A stretch of 64,000 nt of DNA from Acidobacteriaceae bacterium (GCA_030041435.1 JASHNW010000045.1:30874-94873); one strand, 5' to 3'; counted from the stretch's first letter, positions 17,560 through 27,248 are shown. Made by a program: numbers and translations. The notes: a model not told the origin generated them from the sequence alone.

Positions 17560-19992
17560 TCAGCGCGCCTGCCCGCCCCCCACCAGTCCCGACGGAGGCC
17601 GATCCTCCGCCGCCGTTCCCCACTCCCTGTTCGGCTGGCTCCCCATGCGGAACCGCAGCTCCCCTCCCGCCACGATATCCGCATGCGTAAACCACGACCG
17701 CCTGAGCGGCTTGCCGTTCAGCTCCACGCTCTGCACGTAGATATTCGCCGCTGAATTGTTCTCCGCGACTACCGTGAACACCGTCCCGGCGGCGTCGTTG
17801 CGCAGGCTCGCCCGATTCACCAGCGGGCTCCCCAGCACGTACACTCCCGTCACCGCGTTCACCGGGTAGAACCCCAGCGCCGCGAACACAAACCACGTCG
17901 AAATCTGCCCGCAGTCGTCATTCCCCGGAATTCCTGCCGGCGTGTTGTTGTACAGCGCCGCCGCCTGCCGCACCCGCTCCTGCGTCTTCCACGGCGCGCC
18001 CGCAAACGAGTACAGGTACGGAATATGGTTGCTCGGCTCGTTGCCCTGCGCCAGCTGTCCCACCATCCCGCTGATGTCCGGCGGCGACTCCAGAATGTTC
18101 GACGGAGCCGCGAACAGCGCATCCAGCTTCGCGATGAACTGTGCATCGCCTCCGTAAAGATCGATCAGCCCCTGCACGTCCTGCATCACGTTGAACGTCG
18201 CCTGCCAGGCATCGGACTCGGTGTAGTCCTCCCAGTACTCCTGGTCCGGCCGGAACGGCTCCCGCCACTTCCCGTCCTCCCTCTTGCCCCGCATGAACCC
18301 CGTCGCCGGATCGAACAGGTTCTTATAGTTCTGCCCCAGCTTGTAGAACATCGCCGCATCGTCGTGCTTGCCCAGCATCTCCGCCATCGCCCCCACGCAC
18401 CAGTAGTCGTAGGCAAAGTCGAGCGTGCGCGACACGGACTGCCGCTGCTCTCCCGCAGCCACATATCCCAGCTTGCGGAACTGCTCCTGCAGCGCCTTGT
18501 TGTCGTTCGCCGTCGCGCCCACCAGCGCCGTATCCCGCATGGCCGCGTACGCTGCCTCCACGTCGAAGTCGCGCAGCCCGCGCGCGTACGCGCCCACGAT
18601 CATCCCCACTACGTGGAACCCGGTCATGCACCACGTCTCGTTCCCCCACAGCGGCCACACCGGCAGCGAGTTCTGCCCCAGCTGGTCGTAATCCGCCAGC
18701 AGCGTGCGCACAATATCCCCTGTGCGGTGCGGCTGCATCAGCATGATGTAAGGAAATTCTCCGCGATAAATATCCCAGATCGAGATCGTCGTGTATTTCG
18801 TGAAGCCCGGGTTGGCATGGTTTTTGTGATCCTGCCCGCGATACGTCCCGTCCACATCGTTGAACGTCGCCGGAGCCACCAGCCCGTGATACGCGCCCGT
18901 CGCGAATGTCTCGTCCAGCGCCTCGCTCGCCATGTCCGCATCCAGCACGCTCAGCGCCCGGCTCCAGGCCCGCTCGTTCTGCCGCACCACGCCATCGAAA
19001 TCCCACCCCGGAATCTCCGCCGCCAGATTCTTCGCCGCCCCCGCGACGCTCGTCCCCGAGATCCCCACCCGCACCACCAGCGGCTCCGGCGCATCGCTCT
19101 GCGTAAAGATCGCCTGCATCTGCTTGCCGGTCAGACTGTCCCCGACAGCTGCGCTGCGCACCGCGCCATCCACCTTGGCCTGCGCGGAAGCAAACGGCCG
19201 CGAGAACTCGATCACGAAGTAGACCTGCTTGTCCGCCGCCCACCCGTGCGTCGACCGCGACCCGCTGATCCGCGTCGCGCTCTCCACGTGCAGCTCGGCC
19301 GCGTACACTTCGCAGCCAATCCCGCGCACCAGGTCCACCATCAGCCCCCGCTGCGCCCCCGCGGGAAAGCTGTACCGGTGCATGCCGCAGCGCGTCGTCG
19401 CTGTCAGCTCCGCTTCCACATCCGGAGTATCCAGGTGCACCGCGTAGTACCCCGGGCGCGCCTTCTCCCGATCGTGCGAGAATGCCGATCGGTACCCGCT
19501 CTCCGCCTCGCTGAACACCCACCCCGAATGGTTGCCGAGCGCCTCAGTCTGCGCCTCCGCCTCTTCCCCCGGCTCGCCGCTGTTCCAGCTCCAGTTCTGC
19601 CCCTCCACCACCGGCATCAGCAGCACATCCCCCAGGTCGGCTGCCCCCGTTCCCTGCAGATGCGTGTGGCTGAACCCCAGCACAAAATTGTCGGCGTAGT
19701 GGTAGCCCGAGCAGTGATCCCAGTTGTAGATATCCCATTGCGTATTCCACTTCGGCTCCGGCGCGCCGCATGTGTCAGGACTTAGCTGCACCATCCCGAA
19801 CGGCGCCACCGCTCCTGGAAACATGTGCCCATGCCAGCCCGTTCCGATCAGCGGCAGCACTCCCTTGAGCGCGTCGGAACCGCCCATCCCCGCCCCCTGC
19901 CTGCGCTCCTGCGCCAGCCCCCACCGCCACGCCGGCGCCATCGACCCCGCCGTCACCACTGCGCATGTCTTCAGAAAATCCCGTCTCCGCAT
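17560..19992 (-). CDS. Glycoside hydrolase family 92 (alpha-mannosidase type)
   Basis: GH92 enzymes are calcium-dependent inverting exo-alpha-mannosidases acting on mannans or N-glycans. The 810-residue protein begins with a twin-arginine signal (RRRDFLK at 2-8 and a hydrophobic stretch), so it is exported folded by the Tat route. Family marks include GTGWHGHMFPGAVAPFGMVQLSPDT, CSGYHYAD, FSHTHLQGTGAADLGD, FTKYTTISIWDIYRGEFPY and GIPGNDDCGQISTWFVF. Length matches the family. It stands between the radical SAM gene and the arsenic module and is not obviously co-regulated with either. Confidence 0.93.
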   Translation of the reverse strand: MRRRDFLKTCAVVTAGSMAPAWRWGLAQERRQGAGMGGSDALKGVLPLIGTGWHGHMFPGAVAPFGMVQLSPDTCGAPEPKWNTQWDIYNWDHCSGYHYADNFVLGFSHTHLQGTGAADLGDVLLMPVVEGQNWSWNSGEPGEEAEAQTEALGNHSGWVFSEAESGYRSAFSHDREKARPGYYAVHLDTPDVEAELTATTRCGMHRYSFPAGAQRGLMVDLVRGIGCEVYAAELHVESATRISGSRSTHGWAADKQVYFVIEFSRPFASAQAKVDGAVRSAAVGDSLTGKQMQAIFTQSDAPEPLVVRVGISGTSVAGAAKNLAAEIPGWDFDGVVRQNERAWSRALSVLDADMASEALDETFATGAYHGLVAPATFNDVDGTYRGQDHKNHANPGFTKYTTISIWDIYRGEFPYIMLMQPHRTGDIVRTLLADYDQLGQNSLPVWPLWGNETWCMTGFHVVGMIVGAYARGLRDFDVEAAYAAMRDTALVGATANDNKALQEQFRKLGYVAAGEQRQSVSRTLDFAYDYWCVGAMAEMLGKHDDAAMFYKLGQNYKNLFDPATGFMRGKREDGKWREPFRPDQEYWEDYTESDAWQATFNVMQDVQGLIDLYGGDAQFIAKLDALFAAPSNILESPPDISGMVGQLAQGNEPSNHIPYLYSFAGAPWKTQERVRQAAALYNNTPAGIPGNDDCGQISTWFVFAALGFYPVNAVTGVYVLGSPLVNRASLRNDAAGTVFTVVAENNSAANIYVQSVELNGKPLRRSWFTHADIVAGGELRFRMGSQPNREWGTAAEDRPPSGLVGGGQAR

Positions 19993-20084
19993 CGCCTGCT
20001 GGCTCTCCTCGTCCTCGATGAGCCTAAATCAGACGGCGGGTTCACCGCGAATCGAGAGGGAGCGCATCGGCGCCGAAGCCCGAG

Positions 20085-20486
20085 TCAGCACGCCTCGCAA
20101 TGCGGCGCAGGCAGCGGCGCGCCTTCCAGAGCCGCAATCTTCGACGGAGCACAGCAGGCCCTCGTCAGCCGCGCACGATCCGCCTGCATCTCCTTCTCTT
20201 CCTGCAGCGCCGCCAGGGTCTGCCGCAGAATCTGTGCTGCCCCCGCGTGCGCAGGCATCGCGATGCGGTAGTGCATCCACTTCCCCTCGCGCCGCGCCCG
20301 GACGATCCCCGCGCTCCGCAGGTACGCAAGGTGCCGCGAGATTTTCGGCTGCGGAGAGTCGAGGATTTCCACAAAATAGCAGACACAAATCTCCCGCTCC
20401 CCCATCAGGTTCAGCAGACGCAGCCGCGTCCTGTCCCCCAGCGCCTGGAAGAATCGTTCCAGATCGAAATGTGCTCTTGCCGCCAC
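20085..20486 (-). CDS. arsR: ArsR-family arsenic-responsive repressor
   Basis: Winged-helix metalloregulator of 133 residues. It shows the alpha-3 metal-site motif REICVC (C34, C36) and a DNA-reading helix PQPKISRHLAYLRSAGIV at about 46-63. Extra cysteines near the end (C111-C112, C130, C133) could add metal-binding capacity. The start is GTG 20486; no other start fits. It is divergent from arsM, and the two promoters overlap, so arsenite-bound release should induce both genes. The predicted transcription start falls at or next to the start codon, suggesting a leaderless message. Confidence 0.92.
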   Translation of the reverse strand: MAARAHFDLERFFQALGDRTRLRLLNLMGEREICVCYFVEILDSPQPKISRHLAYLRSAGIVRARREGKWMHYRIAMPAHAGAAQILRQTLAALQEEKEMQADRARLTRACCAPSKIAALEGAPLPAPHCEAC

Positions 20487-20492
20487 AGCAAC

Positions 20493-20530
20493 ATATTCGC
20501 ATTGACAGATGTGTGAGTCAAGGATATAGT
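20493..20530. promoter_or_regulatory. Overlapping divergent arsR and arsM promoters with operator-like dyad
   Basis: Plus strand: TTGACA (20502-20507), 17 nt, TATAGT (20525-20530) for arsM. Minus strand: TTGACT (complement of 20516-20521), 17 nt, GAATAT (complement of 20493-20498) for arsR. AACATAT and ATATGTT words flank the pair as a distant inverted repeat. One ArsR dimer here could shut both promoters. Confidence 0.75.
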
Positions 20531-20561
20531 CGCCTGAACGGATATGTTCTGAGGAGGATTG

Positions 20562-21491
20562 ATGGCCGGGCAGTTGCTGGATTCAGTGAAGGCGAAATAC
20601 GGAGCGGTCGCGGCCAGCGGCCTCTCCGGCGAGCACGCGGGCGTGCAGGCGGTTGCGGAGGCCTTCGGCTACACCGCCGAAGAGCTGCGGTCGATTCCCG
20701 CCGAAGCGAATATGGGCCTGTCCTGCGGCAATCCCACCGCGACGGCGCATCTCAAACCCGGCGAAGTCGTCGTCGACCTCGGCTCCGGTGGCGGCCTCGA
20801 CGTCTTCCTCGCCGCAAGAATGGTCGGACCCCAGGGCCGCGCCATCGGCATCGACATGACCCCGGAGATGATCGAGCGCGCCCGCGCCAACGCCGAGGCC
20901 GGCGGCTACACCAACGTCGAATTTCACCTCGCGGCCATCGACCATCTGCCTCTGCCCGACGCCTCCGTCGATTGCGTCATCAGCAACTGCGTCCTCAATC
21001 TCGCTCCGGACAAGCCCGCCGTCTTCCGCGAAATTTTCCGCATCCTCAAGCCAGGCGGACGCCTCGCCGTCAGCGATATTGCCCTGAAATCCGATCTCCC
21101 CAAAGAAATCTCCATCAGCCTGGCCGCCTGGGTCGGCTGCATCGCCGGAGCCATCAGCATCGACGACTACCGCACCGGCCTGCTCCAGGCTGGCTTCCAG
21201 TTCGTCGAAATCGTCGACAGTGGCGCCGACCTCAACGCTTACGCCAAAGTCGAAAACCAGTCCGGCTGCTGCTCCCCCGCCATGGCCCCAACTGCGGAAC
21301 AACCATCCAATCGGCCCTCCCCGTTCCCCATCGCGTCATCCTCCTGCTGTTCCCCGCCCGAGCCCGGCGTGCACGACGATCTGCGCAATCTGCTGTCGCA
21401 CTTCGACGTGAACGCGGCTGCTGCCAGCGTGAAGGTGTACGCGCTCAAACCCGCCGCCCGATCCTGCTGCGGTCCAGCCTGCTGCGCGTAA
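20562..21491 (+). CDS. arsM: Arsenite S-adenosylmethionine methyltransferase ArsM
   Basis: Transfers methyl groups from SAM to trivalent arsenic, giving methylated and volatile arsines. The 309-residue protein shows the SAM loop [13 protein letters not shown] at about 70-82, and the three conserved arsenite-binding cysteines fit C55 ([10 protein letters not shown]), C143 (VISNCVLNL) and C193 (WVGCIAGA). The C-terminus carries further Cys pairs ([21 protein letters not shown]), likely metal-binding. ATG 20562 follows GAGGAGG; a TTG one codon earlier is unlikely. It is the first gene of the arsM-arsC unit. Confidence 0.95.
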   Translation: MAGQLLDSVKAKYGAVAASGLSGEHAGVQAVAEAFGYTAEELRSIPAEANMGLSCGNPTATAHLKPGEVVVDLGSGGGLDVFLAARMVGPQGRAIGIDMTPEMIERARANAEAGGYTNVEFHLAAIDHLPLPDASVDCVISNCVLNLAPDKPAVFREIFRILKPGGRLAVSDIALKSDLPKEISISLAAWVGCIAGAISIDDYRTGLLQAGFQFVEIVDSGADLNAYAKVENQSGCCSPAMAPTAEQPSNRPSPFPIASSSCCSPPEPGVHDDLRNLLSHFDVNAAAASVKVYALKPAARSCCGPACCA

Positions 21492-21522
21492 CGCAGCACA
21501 GCCCGCAAAGAAAGCACCCTCC

Positions 21523-22014
21523 ATGAATTCGCATTACAACGTCCTCTTCCTGTGCACCGGCAACTCGGCGCGCTCCATCATGGCCGAGGCCATCATGAAT
21601 CGCAAAGGCGCCCCGCACTTCACCGCATACAGCGCCGGCAGCCATCCCTCCGGTCTCGTGCGCCCGGAGGCGATTCGCCAGCTCGAAAAGGCCGGTCTCA
21701 GCACCGCCGGCCTCCGCAGCAAATCCTGGGATGAATTCGCCGCGCCCGGTGCGCCGCCGCTGCACTTCGTCTTCACCGTGTGCGATAACGCCGCGCAGGA
21801 AGTCTGCCCTGTGTGGCCTGGCCAGCCCATCACCGCCCACTGGGGCGTGCCCGATCCCGCGGCCGCCAAGGGCACGCCCGCAGAAATCGACCGCGCCTTC
21901 CACGACGCCTTTTCCATCCTCGACCGCAGAATCGGTCTCTTTCTCGCGCTTCCGGTTTCCTCCCTCGATCGCCTCGCGCTGCAGGCGAACCTCGACAAAA
22001 TCGGTCGCAGCTGA
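21523..22014 (+). CDS. arsC: Arsenate reductase, low-molecular-weight phosphatase type
   Basis: Reduces arsenate to arsenite. The P-loop CX5R is C11-TGNSA-R17 near the N-terminus (VLFLCTGNSARS). The resolving cysteines are in TVCDNAAQEVCPVWPG (C87, C95), the form seen in thioredoxin- or glutaredoxin-linked enzymes of this class. It has 163 residues and follows arsM by 31 bp. No arsB or acr3 efflux gene is beside it, so the arsenite it makes would go to ArsM or to a pump elsewhere. Confidence 0.93.
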   Translation: MNSHYNVLFLCTGNSARSIMAEAIMNRKGAPHFTAYSAGSHPSGLVRPEAIRQLEKAGLSTAGLRSKSWDEFAAPGAPPLHFVFTVCDNAAQEVCPVWPGQPITAHWGVPDPAAAKGTPAEIDRAFHDAFSILDRRIGLFLALPVSSLDRLALQANLDKIGRS

Positions 22015-22104
22015 CCGCGCCCCCCTCACCTCCACGACCCCGCAAAACCGCGCCCCGTCCTTTTCCGCTATCCTGAATTGTTTTCCCCTCAGGAGCCATC
22101 GTTC

Positions 22105-23598
22105 ATGTCACCCATCGCTTATCTCAACCTCATCGGCGGCAAGCCCGTCGCGTCGCGCACCGGCAAGACTTTTCAGAACATCAACCCCGCCCGCCACGAC
22201 GATGTCATCGGCACCTTTCAGGCCTCCGGCCCCGAAGACGTCGACCTCGCCGTCCGCGCTGCCGCCGAAGCCTTCAAAACCTGGCGCCTCACCCCGGCCC
22301 CAAAGCGCGCCGAGGTCCTCTACCGCGCCGGCCGCATTCTCATGGACCGCAAGGAGCAGTACGCCCGCGACATGACCCGCGAGATGGGCAAGGTCCTCGC
22401 TGAAACCCGCGGCGACGTGCAGGAAGCCATCGACACCGCCTTCTACATGGCCGGCGAAGGCCGCCGCCTCTTCGGCCAAACCACCCCCTCCGAGCTGCAG
22501 AACAAATTCGCCATGTCCGTGCGCATGCCCGTCGGCGTCTGCGGCATGATCGCGCCATGGAACTTCCCTATGGCCATCCCTTCGTGGAAGCTCCTGCCCG
22601 CCATCGTCTGCGGTAATACCTGTGTCATCAAGCCGGCCCAGGATACGCCGCTCTCAACGTTCAACCTCGTGCAGGCGCTGATGGACGCGGGCCTGCCGCC
22701 CGGCGTGGCCAATATCGTCACCGGCTCCGGATCCCAGGTCGGAGCGCCCCTCGTCGAGCATCCGCTCGTCCGCGCGATTTCCTTTACCGGATCGTCGGAA
22801 GTCGGCCGCATCGTCGGCCAAACTGCCGCCGGCAACTTCAAGCCCTGTTCCCTCGAGATGGGCGGCAAGAACGCGATGATCGTCATGGAAGACGCGAATC
22901 TCGACCTCGCTCTCGACGGCGCGCTCTGGGGCTCTTTCGGCACCACCGGCCAGCGCTGCACCGCCACCAGCCGCATCGTCGTTCATCGCGGCATCGCCCA
23001 GGAGTTCACGTCGAAACTCGTCGCCCGCGCCCAGGCGCTCAAAGTCGGCGACGGCCTCGACGAGTCGGTCCAGATGGGCCCCCAGGTCAATCGCTCGCAA
23101 ATTGAGACGTCAGCCTCTTACTGCGATATCGCGCAAAAAGAGGGCGCGCAGATCCTCACCGGCGGCCATCCCCTCACCCAGGGCGCCCACGCTAAAGGAC
23201 ATTTCTTCGCGCCCACCGTCGTCGCCGCCGTCAAGCCGCACATGCGCATCGCGCAGGAAGAAGTCTTCGGCCCGGTCGTCAGCATCCTTGAGTGCGCCAG
23301 CTTCGACGATGCCATCGACATCGCCAACAACATCCCCTACGGCCTCTCTACTGCTTTCTACTCGCGCGACGTCTACCGCGCCTTCCGCGCCATGCGCGAC
23401 CTCGAAGCCGGCATCACCTACATCAACGCCCCCACCATCGGAGCCGAAGTCCATCTCCCCTTCGGCGGCGTCAAGCAAACCGGCAACGGCCACCGCGAAG
23501 GCGGCACCGGCGCGCTCGACTTCTACACCACCTGGAAATCCGTCTATGTCGACTACTCCGACAAACTCCAGCGCGCCCAGATCGACACGGGCGAGTGA
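22105..23598 (+). CDS. NAD(P)-dependent aldehyde dehydrogenase
   Basis: A full-length 497-residue aldehyde dehydrogenase. It has the oxyanion Asn in PWNFP (N153), cofactor region [14 protein letters not shown] and FTGSSEVGR, the general base E251 in LEMGGKN and the catalytic C285 in GQRCTATSR. The sequence is closest in style to semialdehyde-type dehydrogenases (succinate, alpha-ketoglutarate or aminoadipate semialdehyde), but the substrate is not resolved. ATG 22105 follows AGGAG by 9 nt; the upstream TTG 22078 lies before that site and is rejected. It is followed by a small antitoxin gene. Confidence 0.92.
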   Translation: MSPIAYLNLIGGKPVASRTGKTFQNINPARHDDVIGTFQASGPEDVDLAVRAAAEAFKTWRLTPAPKRAEVLYRAGRILMDRKEQYARDMTREMGKVLAETRGDVQEAIDTAFYMAGEGRRLFGQTTPSELQNKFAMSVRMPVGVCGMIAPWNFPMAIPSWKLLPAIVCGNTCVIKPAQDTPLSTFNLVQALMDAGLPPGVANIVTGSGSQVGAPLVEHPLVRAISFTGSSEVGRIVGQTAAGNFKPCSLEMGGKNAMIVMEDANLDLALDGALWGSFGTTGQRCTATSRIVVHRGIAQEFTSKLVARAQALKVGDGLDESVQMGPQVNRSQIETSASYCDIAQKEGAQILTGGHPLTQGAHAKGHFFAPTVVAAVKPHMRIAQEEVFGPVVSILECASFDDAIDIANNIPYGLSTAFYSRDVYRAFRAMRDLEAGITYINAPTIGAEVHLPFGGVKQTGNGHREGGTGALDFYTTWKSVYVDYSDKLQRAQIDTGE

Positions 23599-23633
23599 CG
23601 GCAAACCGCGCTTCGCCCGTATACTTGAGTCCT

Positions 23634-23792
23634 ATGTCACGGCTCCCAAAACCCATACCGAAATTCGCCGATGAAGCCGAAGAGCGCGCGTTTTGGGAAT
23701 CCCACGACAGCACCGGCTACGTCGACTGGAGTCGCGCTCGCCCAGTGTCTCTGAACAACCTCCGTCCATCCGCATCGCCGGAACTTCATTGA
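23634..23792 (+). CDS. CopG-type antitoxin, orphan
   Basis: A 52-residue protein with the full core of the small CopG antitoxin family (PF12441-like): IPKFADEAEERAFWESHDSTGYVDWSRARPV, then SLNNLRPS. In type II toxin-antitoxin modules this partner binds DNA and a BrnT/RelE-like toxin. No toxin gene lies on either side: the aldehyde dehydrogenase is upstream, and a terminator begins 6 nt after the stop. A -10-like TATACT (23620-23625) lies 8 nt before the ATG, which suggests a nearly leaderless message. It may be a solitary relic or a trans-acting antitoxin. Confidence 0.72.
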   Translation: MSRLPKPIPKFADEAEERAFWESHDSTGYVDWSRARPVSLNNLRPSASPELH

Positions 23793-23797
23793 CCCCG

Positions 23798-23823
23798 GCG
23801 CGCCCTGTGCGCGCAGTTTTTTT
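23798..23823 (+). terminator. Intrinsic terminator after the orphan antitoxin gene
   Basis: GCGCGC (23798-23803), loop CCTGT and GCGCGC (23809-23814) make a 6-bp stem, followed by AG and seven T residues. It is positioned to end transcription of the antitoxin and perhaps the aldehyde dehydrogenase, insulating the ABC cassette. Confidence 0.8.
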
Positions 23824-23842
23824 CATCGTACCTTCGCCCCAT

Positions 23843-23871
23843 TTGACACAAAGAAGCTCAACTGTTTTAGC
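23843..23871 (+). promoter_or_regulatory. Possible promoter of the Gld-like ABC cassette
   Basis: TTGACA (23843-23848), a 17-nt spacer and a poor -10 (TTTAGC, 23866-23871) precede the cassette by about 150 bp. The -35 is perfect but the -10 is weak. Confidence 0.35.
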
Positions 23872-24021
23872 ATGGGCCTTTGGGTTGAACCATTCACGGC
23901 TGCTGACTGGCTCCGCTTTTGGGTTCTCGCACGCATTCATCTTTACCGGTTCGCATCGGCCCCGCAGCAGCCCACAGTTGTTGACGACTTCTCTGTACCG
24001 AAGTCAAAAAATTAGTCAGAC

Positions 24022-25047
24022 ATGATTACTGTTCAGGACCTGACCAAGCGATACGCGCGCACCACCGCCGTCGACCACATTTCTTTTTCCGTTACCAAAG
24101 GCGAAATCGTCGGATTTCTCGGCCCCAACGGCGCCGGCAAAACCACGACCATGCGTATGCTCACGTGCTTCTTCCCGCCCACCGCGGGCAAAGCCACGGT
24201 CGCCGGCTTCGATGTGCTCGATCAGCCCCTCGAAGTTCGCCGTCACATCGGCTACCTGCCTGAGGCGCCCCCGCTTTACCTCGAAATGGAGACCATCGAC
24301 TACCTCCGTTTCGTCGGCCGCCTCAAGGGCCTCGCCGGCCCCGAACTGGAGAAGCGCGTCGCCTTCGTCATCGATCGCTGCGCCATCGGCGACATGAAAA
24401 ATAAGCTCCTCGGCAAGCTTTCCAAAGGCTACCGCCAGCGCGTCGGACTCGCCCAGGCCATCATCCACAACCCCGATGTCCTCATCCTCGACGAGCCCAC
24501 CTCCGGTCTCGATCCCCGCCAGATCAACGAAGCCCGCGAGCTCATCCGCTCCCTCGCCGGCGACCACACCATCATCCTCAGTACCCACATCCTGCCTGAG
24601 GTCGAGCAGACCTGCGAGCAGGTCATCATCATCAACAAGGGCAAACTCGTCGCCACCGACTCCGTTGCCAACCTCCAGGCGCGCGCCCGCGGCGCCGAAT
24701 CCATGCTGCTCGAAGTCGGCGTGCGCGGCGGTGAATTTCCCTCCCCGCGCGCGCAGCAGCGTATCGAGCAGGTTGCCGGAGTCAGCCGCGTCGTCTGCAA
24801 AGAACAATTCGCTCAGGGCGCAGTCTTCGAAATCGAAGCCAGCCGCGGCCAGCTCATACGCGGCGACCTCGCCCGCGCTATCGTCAACGCCGGCTGGGAG
24901 CTCAACGAGCTTCGCCCCGCCGCCATGAGCCTCGAGGAAATCTTCCTCCAGCTCACCGACGCGCCCGCCGCCGAATCCGCGCCACCCGATTCCCCTGCGC
25001 CCCCACCCCCGGCGCCCGACGCTCCCGCTCCGGAGGCCAATGCATGA
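24022..25047 (+). CDS. ABC transporter ATP-binding protein, GldA/NatA type
   Basis: Cytoplasmic ATPase of an ABC-2 exporter, 341 residues. Walker A is GPNGAGKTT at 34-42, the signature LSKGYRQR near 134, Walker B VLILDEP near 154 and the switch His in STHILPEV. After the ATPase come about 100 residues of accessory domain and a Pro/Ala-rich tail. The gene overlaps the permease gene by 4 bp and opens a four-gene cassette (ATPase, permease, GldG-like, DUF4340) that resembles the GldAFG set of gliding bacteria. Confidence 0.92.
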   Translation: MITVQDLTKRYARTTAVDHISFSVTKGEIVGFLGPNGAGKTTTMRMLTCFFPPTAGKATVAGFDVLDQPLEVRRHIGYLPEAPPLYLEMETIDYLRFVGRLKGLAGPELEKRVAFVIDRCAIGDMKNKLLGKLSKGYRQRVGLAQAIIHNPDVLILDEPTSGLDPRQINEARELIRSLAGDHTIILSTHILPEVEQTCEQVIIINKGKLVATDSVANLQARARGAESMLLEVGVRGGEFPSPRAQQRIEQVAGVSRVVCKEQFAQGAVFEIEASRGQLIRGDLARAIVNAGWELNELRPAAMSLEEIFLQLTDAPAAESAPPDSPAPPPPAPDAPAPEANA

Positions 25048-25811
25048 GAAATACCTGGATCGTCTGCCGCCGCGAACTGAACAGCTATTTCACTTCCCCC
25101 ATCGCGTGGCTGCTGCTCACCATGTACAGCCTCATCTTCGGCTATTTCTTCTGGAACCTGCTCAGCCTCTTTATTCAGCAGGGCATTGAAATGCAGATGA
25201 TGGGCCAGGCCTCGCCCATGAACGTCAATGAGCAGATCATCAGCCCCCTCATCGCCAACAGCGCCTTCCTCCAGATCCTTTTCATCCCCCTCATTACCAT
25301 GCGCCTCTTTGCCGAAGAAAAGCGCAACGGCACCATCGAGCTGCTGGCCACGTCCCCGGTCCGCGACGTCGAGATCATCCTCGGCAAGTGGCTGGCCGCT
25401 CTGCTGCTCTACGGCTGGCTGGTCCTCTTTACCGGCCTCAACCTCGCTTTCCTCTTCCGCTACGGCAACCCCGACTGGAAGACGACTCTGGTGGCCTTCC
25501 TCGGCCTCATCCTCCAGGGAGCCGCGCTGCTCGCCATCGGCACCTTCATCTCCACCCTCACCAAAAATCAGATCATCGCCGGCGCCTGCACCTTCGCTGC
25601 CTGCCTCCTCCTCTGGGTCTTCGCCTGGGTCACCAGCTATAACTCCGCCACCTGGGCCACCGTCCTCTCCTATATCTCCGTTCTCTCTCACTCGGAATCC
25701 TTCAACCGCGGCGTGCTCGAGCTCAAGGATGCTGTCTACTATCTCAGCGTCGTCTTCCTTGGCCTCTTCCTCACCACCCGCTCCATGGAATCCCTTCGCT
25801 GGAGGTCTTAA
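25044..25811 (+). CDS. ABC-2 type permease, GldF-like
   Basis: A 255-residue membrane protein with six likely transmembrane segments. It opens with NTWIVCRRELNSYFTSPIAW, a typical ABC-2/GldF start, and carries LFAEEKRNGTIELLATSPV, the conserved loop of this permease class. It overlaps the ATPase gene by 4 bp and ends 6 bp before the GldG-like gene, so the three are translated together. The substrate is unknown. Confidence 0.9.
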   Translation: MRNTWIVCRRELNSYFTSPIAWLLLTMYSLIFGYFFWNLLSLFIQQGIEMQMMGQASPMNVNEQIISPLIANSAFLQILFIPLITMRLFAEEKRNGTIELLATSPVRDVEIILGKWLAALLLYGWLVLFTGLNLAFLFRYGNPDWKTTLVAFLGLILQGAALLAIGTFISTLTKNQIIAGACTFAACLLLWVFAWVTSYNSATWATVLSYISVLSHSESFNRGVLELKDAVYYLSVVFLGLFLTTRSMESLRWRS

Positions 25812-25817
25812 TCGGGA

Positions 25818-27197
25818 ATGGCAAGCCATTGGCTGAAGGCGAGACAAACGAAGTACGCTGCCTACGCGACCGTCTACATTCTCGTCATCCTCGCCGTAGT
25901 CGTCGTCGCCAACGTTCTCGCCGATCGTTACAACAAGACGTACGACGCGACCTCAAACAAGCGCTACAGCCTCTCCCAGGAGACGAAGAAAATCGTCGCT
26001 GGCCTCAGGCAGCCCGCGACCGTCACCTACTTCAATCAGAGCACCCACTTCGGCCAGGGCCGCGATCTTCTCGACGAATACTCCAGCCTCTCGTCGAAGG
26101 TCCACGTCGAGTACGTCGATCCCGACAAGCAGCCCGAAATCGCCCGCGCTGACAGCATCAGCACCGTCCCCACCGTGACCGTGACCATCGGCGATCGCAC
26201 CGAAAAAGCCAGTGACGTCAGCGAAGAAGGCATCACCGGCGCCTTCATCCGCGACATCAAGGGCAACACCCGCACCGTCTGCTTCGTCACCGGCAGCGGC
26301 GAGCACCAGATCGACGACGACTCCCGCGACGGTCTCTCGCAGCTCAAAACCGTCCTCGCGCACGACAGCTACGAGGCGCAATCCGTCGACCTCGTCACGC
26401 AGGCCGCCATCCCCGCCGCCTGCACCGCCGTCGTTGTCGCCGGTCCCATCCACGACTACGAAGCGCCCGAAGTCAACGCCCTCAAAACATACGTCGAAAA
26501 CGGCGGCCGCGCCTTCTTCATGCTCGACCCGCCGCTGCAGATGGGATCCAACACCATATCCGGCAACGACGCCCTCACCGCCCTCCTGCAATCCTGGGGC
26601 GTCACCGTCGACAAAGACCTCGTTCTCGATCTCAACCCCATCGGCCAGATCGCCGGCCTCGGTCCGCAGGAGCCCCTGGTCACCTCCTACGACACCAGCC
26701 AGCCCATCGTCGCCCAGATGCGCGGCACAGCAACCGCATTCCCGATGACGGGTTCGCTTACCGTCGCCAACACCGCCAAATCCACAGCCAGCCAGCTCTT
26801 CAGTTCGTCCTCCAGCAGCTTTGCCACGCTCAACCTCAGCTCTCCCAGGGTCAGCGCCAGCGATCCCAGCAACAAGAAGGGCCCCCTCGTCCTCGCCGCC
26901 GCAGCCACGTACGAAACAGGCAAGGCCAATCAGGAGGGCCGCATCGTCGTTGTCGGCAGCTCCATCTGGGCATCGAATCGATTCCTCGGCTTCAACGGCA
27001 ACGCCGACCTCGCCGCCAACGCCATCAACTGGCTCTGCTCCGATGAGGACCTCATCTCCATCCGGCCCAAGACCCCGGATGAGCGTCAGGTCACCATGAC
27101 GGCCGCGCAGCTCAGCATGGTCCGTCTCGTCAGCCAGTTCGTGCTGCCCCTCATCGTCATCGTCGCCGGCATCCTGGTCTGGTGGAAGAGGAGATAG
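25818..27197 (+). CDS. GldG-like ABC-associated membrane protein
   Basis: A 459-residue protein with one N-terminal membrane segment (YATVYILVILAVVVVANVLADRY), a large extracytoplasmic domain (KRYSLSQETKKIV, TYFNQSTHFGQGRDLLDEYSSLS, the VYVDPDK-like VEYVDPDKQPEIA, FMLDPPLQ) and a C-terminal membrane segment ending WWKRR. This is the layout of GldG/ABC_transp_aux proteins that partner GldF. It is probably the periplasmic part of the exporter. Spacing places it firmly in the cassette. Confidence 0.88.
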   Translation: MASHWLKARQTKYAAYATVYILVILAVVVVANVLADRYNKTYDATSNKRYSLSQETKKIVAGLRQPATVTYFNQSTHFGQGRDLLDEYSSLSSKVHVEYVDPDKQPEIARADSISTVPTVTVTIGDRTEKASDVSEEGITGAFIRDIKGNTRTVCFVTGSGEHQIDDDSRDGLSQLKTVLAHDSYEAQSVDLVTQAAIPAACTAVVVAGPIHDYEAPEVNALKTYVENGGRAFFMLDPPLQMGSNTISGNDALTALLQSWGVTVDKDLVLDLNPIGQIAGLGPQEPLVTSYDTSQPIVAQMRGTATAFPMTGSLTVANTAKSTASQLFSSSSSSFATLNLSSPRVSASDPSNKKGPLVLAAAATYETGKANQEGRIVVVGSSIWASNRFLGFNGNADLAANAINWLCSDEDLISIRPKTPDERQVTMTAAQLSMVRLVSQFVLPLIVIVAGILVWWKRR

Positions 27198-27248
27198 CCC
27201 CGTGCTCGCTCTGCAACGGAACGTCTGCCTTCGTGCGTGGAGTGCGCG

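Noticed and set aside
18025..19785. 586-residue plus-strand frame
   Set aside because: Antisense shadow of the GH92 gene; it is Arg/His/Pro-rich with no motif.
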